A DNA stretch of 11,043 nt from Flavobacteriales bacterium. Lineage in GTDB: Bacteria; Bacteroidota; Bacteroidia; Flavobacteriales; Flavobacteriaceae. A program made the position numbers and the translations under genes. The notes beneath the pieces were generated by a model. It was not told the DNA's origin, did no database searches, and saw only the letters and a program-made list of their open reading frames with translations. Positions 7,721-11,043 of the stretch are shown in pieces. Every line of letters starts with the position of its first letter. The first letter of the stretch is position 1. The stretch is taken from positions 1 through 11,043 of the forward strand of contig WTIY01000055.1 of the NCBI GenBank assembly GCA_011525065.1, given 5' to 3'.

Positions 7721-10700
7721 TTAAAATTTAGCGTTTAGTCCAAAAGTAAATGTTCTCGGTCTTGGGTAACCTGCGTAGTCAATACCGAAAACTGGAAGAC
7801 CGTTTAATAAGTCACCACCTGCAGGTGAACTACTTACCTCAGGATCTAAACCTGAATAGTCTGTGATTACAAATAAGTTCTGTCCAGTTACAGAAAGCAC
7901 CAATGACGAGAAGAATTCATCGCCAGAAAGTGGCACTTTGTAACTTACAGTAGCGTTTTGGAAACGAACAAAGTCTCCACTCTCAAGGAAACGTGTAGAA
8001 ACGTCAGCCGCTGCGTCAAAAGACTCACCAGCAGTAAGTACATCAGAAGTCACGTTACGTCCACCACGGAAGGCACCTGCAGTAAAGAAGGCGTTCGCAG
8101 TGTTGTTGTAAATGTAGTGACCGAATTGTCCTGAGAAGTAAGCAGACGCAGTCCAGTTACCATAACTCAATGATGTTGACAGACCTCCTGTTAGTGTAGG
8201 CAATGCGCTTTTTCCAACAAAGTCTTGAACATCAGATTGTACTGGCTGTCCAGTGTCAGGATCAAATCCTTCAAACTCACGTAGGAAGTAAGAGAATAAA
8301 GGCTCACCAGCTTTTAGCTTTTGGGCGAAAGCCAATGATAGTCCTTGTCCACGGATGGTACCAGCGTCAAATTCACCTTGCAACTCCTCAACCATGTTAT
8401 CGTTGAATGCTGCATTTAAAGTGGCGTTCCAAGTCAAGTCATCACTTGAGATTAGATCATACCCTAAGCTCACTTCAAATCCTTGGTTAACTACCTTTGA
8501 ATCAGGTAAATTCAAGAATAAGAATGGCTGAACAGAAGGCTGTGCCGCCAATACGTTAAACAATAGGTCAGAAGTTTCCTTGCGGTATACATCGACACTA
8601 CCGTTCAAACGATCGTTGTTGAATCCAAAATCTAGACCAGCAGCGTACTGCATTGTCTCCTCCCACTTAAGTGCAGGGTTTGGATAAGAAACGTCTACAA
8701 TACCAGGGATGTTGATGTTTCCACCATCATCTGGTCCACCACCAGCATAACGCTGTCTTTGGGTAAAGTTACCGTATCCTAGACCTTCTTGGTTACCAGT
8801 GATACCTGCACCTAAACGAAGTTTAAGGGTAGATACATTGTCACCAACAAAGTCCTCGTTATGTAATTTCCAGGCAAAAGCTCCAGAAGGGAAGTAACCG
8901 TATTGGTTATCCTCACCAAAGCGAGAAGAACCGTCAGCACGCATTGTCGCAGTTAGTAAATACTTATCTGCGATTGAATAGTTTACACGACCAAAGTAAG
9001 ACTGCAATTCATCTGTGTTGTCATAAGTGTCAACAAAAATTGATTTTACAGCCAGGTTGTTAAGGTCAGTAATTATGTCTGTGGTTGGTTCTGGGAATAG
9101 ACGGTTAACAAAAATACCGCCAGTGTTTCCAGCGAATCCGTATTGTTGGTAGTCACCAGTAATTTTTGCTTCAATAGCGTTGGCGGTGCTTTCGATCGCA
9201 TCACCCATCTGGTTCATGTCCTCAGTAAAGAAGCCCCAAGCGTTGGCGTTGCGTCCATTACGGTTGAAGTTCTGGTAAGAGTAACCAGCCAAGATGTCTA
9301 AGCTAGAGTTTTCGAATTCCTTGGAGTAATTTAAGGTAGCTTCCAAAAGCTCACTCTTGGTATTCAAATCAGCTAAACTACCACGACCATTTCCTAGAAC
9401 ACCACCACCAAAGTTAATGGCGTTTGGAGATGCCGTAGAAATACGAGTTGATTCTGATTCATCAAGACCGATGTTCACTTTCGCAGATAAGTCAGACGTT
9501 AAGGCATATTCAGCCGAAACATTAACTAACATACGGTTTGTGTTTGCTCTATTTTGGAAATACTTTAACATGGTAGATGGACTTAAAAGACCACCAGTTC
9601 CATCAAAGTCCGGAGAAGTTGGCCAAGTCGGATTGGCTGAGTAAGCCGCACCTAAAAGGTCACCTCGGAATCCAGCACTAGCAGCAGTCGCCGCACCTTC
9701 GTCATTTACACGAGAAATTGAAGACTGAACACCAATTTTCAATTTGTCATCAAGAAATCTTTGATTCCAGTTGATACGACCGGTAACACGCTCTAATGAA
9801 GTATTTTCTACAACACCAAAGTTTTTGTTATACCCAAATGTCGCACGTAAATTACCTGACCCATAGTTGTTCGAGTAAGCCAAATCGTTGTTGGTAGACG
9901 TTGAGGTTCTAAAAATGTAGTCTTGCCAGTTGGTGTTATCACCAAAATCACGCTCTTCTACATTAAAACCAAAGTCAGCAGCACGACTTAAATACTTCTC
10001 AGCAGACAATAAATCAAAAGTCTTAGCTACAGAAGCAATAGACATGCTAGAAGAGTATTCCCATGAAGATCCGCGGGCACCCTTCCCTGATTTTGTTGTG
10101 ATGAAAACAACACCATTCGCTCCACGAGAACCATAAATGGCAGCAGCAGAGGCATCTTTCAAGATACTGATGCTCTCGATATCATTAGGGTTAATGAACG
10201 ACAATGGGTTTTTGGCTGCGTTTGAACCGATACCAACAGCATCACCTTCTGCAGAAGTGTTCCCCCCTGAAAGAGGAATACCATCCACAACAAATAACGG
10301 GTTGTTGTTCGAACGTACAGAAGCTGCACCACGAATACGAATGTCGATTCCAGCACCTGGCTCACCAGTACTCTGAGAAATCTGAACCCCGGCTGTTTTA
10401 CCTTGGATCAATTGTTCAGGAGAGTTGATGACCCCTTGGTTAAAGTCCTCAGCAGTAACTGCAGTAACAGATCCAGTAGCATCCTTTACGGTTGTTGTAC
10501 CGTATCCGATCACCACAACCTCGGCAAGCGCCTGAGCATCCTCGGCCAAAGTCACATTTACAGTAGACTGGCCTCCTACAGCAACTTCTTGAGTTGCATA
10601 ACCAATGTAACTAAAGACAAGCGTCGCATCATTTGCTACGTCACTAATCGAATAATTACCATCGAAATCAGTTTGTGCTCCATTTGCAGTGCCTTGCACT

Positions 10701-10834
10701 ACAACATTCACTCCAGGAACTGGTCCGTTAGCGTCAGACACGGTTCCGCTTACAGTCATCTGCGCGAAGGCAGTACTGCTCATAAGCAGAACAACTGGGA
10801 GCAACAAAAGTTTAGTTAGTAGTTTGTTTTTCAT
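7721..10834 (-). CDS. susC: SusC/RagA family TonB-linked outer-membrane channel
   Basis: 1,037 codons, full length for the family. SusC proteins import oligomers across the outer membrane, powered by TonB-ExbBD, with SusD as lid. A Sec signal peptide ends at about residue 24 (SSTAFA-Q). A carboxypeptidase-regulatory-like beta-sandwich follows at about 27-100 (VSGTVSDANGPVPGVNVVVQ, DFDGNYSI, FSYIGY). Then come the TonB-box region AEVVVIGYGT (about 104-113) and the plug at about 114-248 (IRIRGAASV, NNPLFVVDGIPL, ISILKDASAAAIYGSRGANG, VVFITTKSGKG). The rest is a beta-barrel ending in RTFTFGLNAKF, with the terminal Phe used for outer-membrane assembly. No secretin/TonB N-terminal (STN) domain precedes the sandwich, so anti-sigma signalling through this protein is unlikely. 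It is the first gene of the visible operon. The start context is A-rich without a clear Shine-Dalgarno site, as is normal here. Sampled arginine codons are mostly CGT, consistent with high expression. Confidence 0.97.
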   Translation of the reverse strand: MKNKLLTKLLLLPVVLLMSSTAFAQMTVSGTVSDANGPVPGVNVVVQGTANGAQTDFDGNYSISDVANDATLVFSYIGYATQEVAVGGQSTVNVTLAEDAQALAEVVVIGYGTTTVKDATGSVTAVTAEDFNQGVINSPEQLIQGKTAGVQISQSTGEPGAGIDIRIRGAASVRSNNNPLFVVDGIPLSGGNTSAEGDAVGIGSNAAKNPLSFINPNDIESISILKDASAAAIYGSRGANGVVFITTKSGKGARGSSWEYSSSMSIASVAKTFDLLSAEKYLSRAADFGFNVEERDFGDNTNWQDYIFRTSTSTNNDLAYSNNYGSGNLRATFGYNKNFGVVENTSLERVTGRINWNQRFLDDKLKIGVQSSISRVNDEGAATAASAGFRGDLLGAAYSANPTWPTSPDFDGTGGLLSPSTMLKYFQNRANTNRMLVNVSAEYALTSDLSAKVNIGLDESESTRISTASPNAINFGGGVLGNGRGSLADLNTKSELLEATLNYSKEFENSSLDILAGYSYQNFNRNGRNANAWGFFTEDMNQMGDAIESTANAIEAKITGDYQQYGFAGNTGGIFVNRLFPEPTTDIITDLNNLAVKSIFVDTYDNTDELQSYFGRVNYSIADKYLLTATMRADGSSRFGEDNQYGYFPSGAFAWKLHNEDFVGDNVSTLKLRLGAGITGNQEGLGYGNFTQRQRYAGGGPDDGGNINIPGIVDVSYPNPALKWEETMQYAAGLDFGFNNDRLNGSVDVYRKETSDLLFNVLAAQPSVQPFLFLNLPDSKVVNQGFEVSLGYDLISSDDLTWNATLNAAFNDNMVEELQGEFDAGTIRGQGLSLAFAQKLKAGEPLFSYFLREFEGFDPDTGQPVQSDVQDFVGKSALPTLTGGLSTSLSYGNWTASAYFSGQFGHYIYNNTANAFFTAGAFRGGRNVTSDVLTAGESFDAAADVSTRFLESGDFVRFQNATVSYKVPLSGDEFFSSLVLSVTGQNLFVITDYSGLDPEVSSSPAGGDLLNGLPVFGIDYAGYPRPRTFTFGLNAKF

Positions 10835-10879
10835 TTAATTCTCGGTTTTAGGTTAATTTACTTGTTAATCAGTCGTTTT

Positions 10880-10912
10880 CAAATATTACACATAGGAAAA
10901 AAGGCGTTCAAA
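10880..10912 (-). promoter_or_regulatory. Candidate susC promoter
   Basis: On the minus strand TTTG (10912-10909) is followed, after 20 bases, by TAATATTTG (10888-10880). This fits the Bacteroidota -33 TTTG / -7 TAnnTTTG pair in sequence and spacing, except for one extra base between TA and TTTG. A start near 10875 would give a leader of about 40 nt to the susC ATG at 10834. The -33 box lies inside the hairpin described at 10897-10925, so the promoter and the terminator-like element overlap. Confidence 0.42.
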
Positions 10913-10925
10913 TCGCTTGAACACC
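10897..10925 (-). terminator. Terminator-like hairpin with T6 tract upstream of susC
   Basis: On the minus strand GGTGTTCAA (10925-10917), loop GCGAT (10916-10912) and TTGAACGCC (10911-10903) form a 9-bp stem with one G-U pair, followed directly by T6 (10902-10897). This is the shape of a rho-independent terminator for leftward transcription. It may end a gene lying beyond the right edge of the window, or act as an attenuator if a susC transcript starts further upstream. The core GTTCAA/TTGAAC is also a DNA palindrome that a dimeric regulator could bind. The sequence alone does not decide between these. Confidence 0.6.
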
Positions 10926-11043
10926 AACATTTCGGGGTGAAATATACAATTTTTTTATCAAATCCTTAACATAATTAAAATTTGGAAACGAAACCAATCC
11001 CCGTCAAAGCTAATTCCTTTCACGTTTTGTCCTGAAACTGAAC

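Noticed and set aside
10403..10819. A 138-codon open frame on the plus strand, opposite the start of susC.
   Set aside because: It is fully antisense to a well-supported susC region (signal peptide, sandwich domain, plug), is rich in Ser, Cys and His, and shows no recognisable domain.
10939..10946. TATATTTC on the minus strand as a -7 promoter box upstream of the hairpin.
   Set aside because: The box matches 5 of the 6 defined positions of TAnnTTTG, but no TTTG or TTG lies at a suitable distance; the nearest TTTG is only 12 bases away. If real, it would favour the attenuator reading of the hairpin.
10958..11043. A 27-codon minus-strand frame, open from the right edge to a TGA, as a possible end of an upstream gene.
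   Set aside because: It is too short to tell from chance in A/T-rich DNA and has no recognisable motif. The other two minus frames also end soon after the edge, so none is favoured.

Overview
The window looks like Bacteroidota DNA, most likely a member of the Flavobacteriia. The evidence is a SusC/SusD outer-membrane pair, lipoproteins made of FG-GAP/VCBS repeats, A/T-rich start contexts without clear Shine-Dalgarno sites, and one candidate promoter resembling the Bacteroidota TTTG / TAnnTTTG type. No rRNA, tRNA, CRISPR array or real mobile element was seen. Both edges cut through biology: the left edge lies inside a gene, and the right edge lies in the region upstream of susC.

All genes read leftwards on the minus strand. 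In order of transcription they are: an upstream region (11043-10835) holding a hairpin with a T-tract and a candidate promoter; susC (10834-7721); susD (7710-6151), 10 bp later; a strong intrinsic terminator (6130-6097) and a candidate secondary promoter (about 6059-6027); a 1,097-residue two-propeller FG-GAP/ASPIC-UnbV lipoprotein (5985-2692); and, 4 bp later, a paralogous lipoprotein (2687-17) that is cut off after 890 codons. Bases 1-16 are not genomic. They match the end of the Tn5 mosaic-end sequence used in tagmentation sequencing libraries, so the contig breaks there because of the library.

The likely working unit is a TonB-dependent uptake system. SusC is the outer-membrane channel, SusD the substrate-capturing lid lipoprotein, and the two large propeller lipoproteins are probable accessory proteins. 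No glycoside hydrolase, sulfatase, peptidase or regulator lies inside the window, so the substrate cannot be named. The terminator after susD, together with the CGT-biased arginine codons sampled in susC, suggests that susCD is expressed more strongly than the two downstream genes.

The families are all known. The points most worth following are the tandem ASPIC/FG-GAP pair attached to an enzyme-free susCD, the terminator-like hairpin overlapping the susC promoter region, and the adapter remnant, which would mislead anyone reading the left end as biology.
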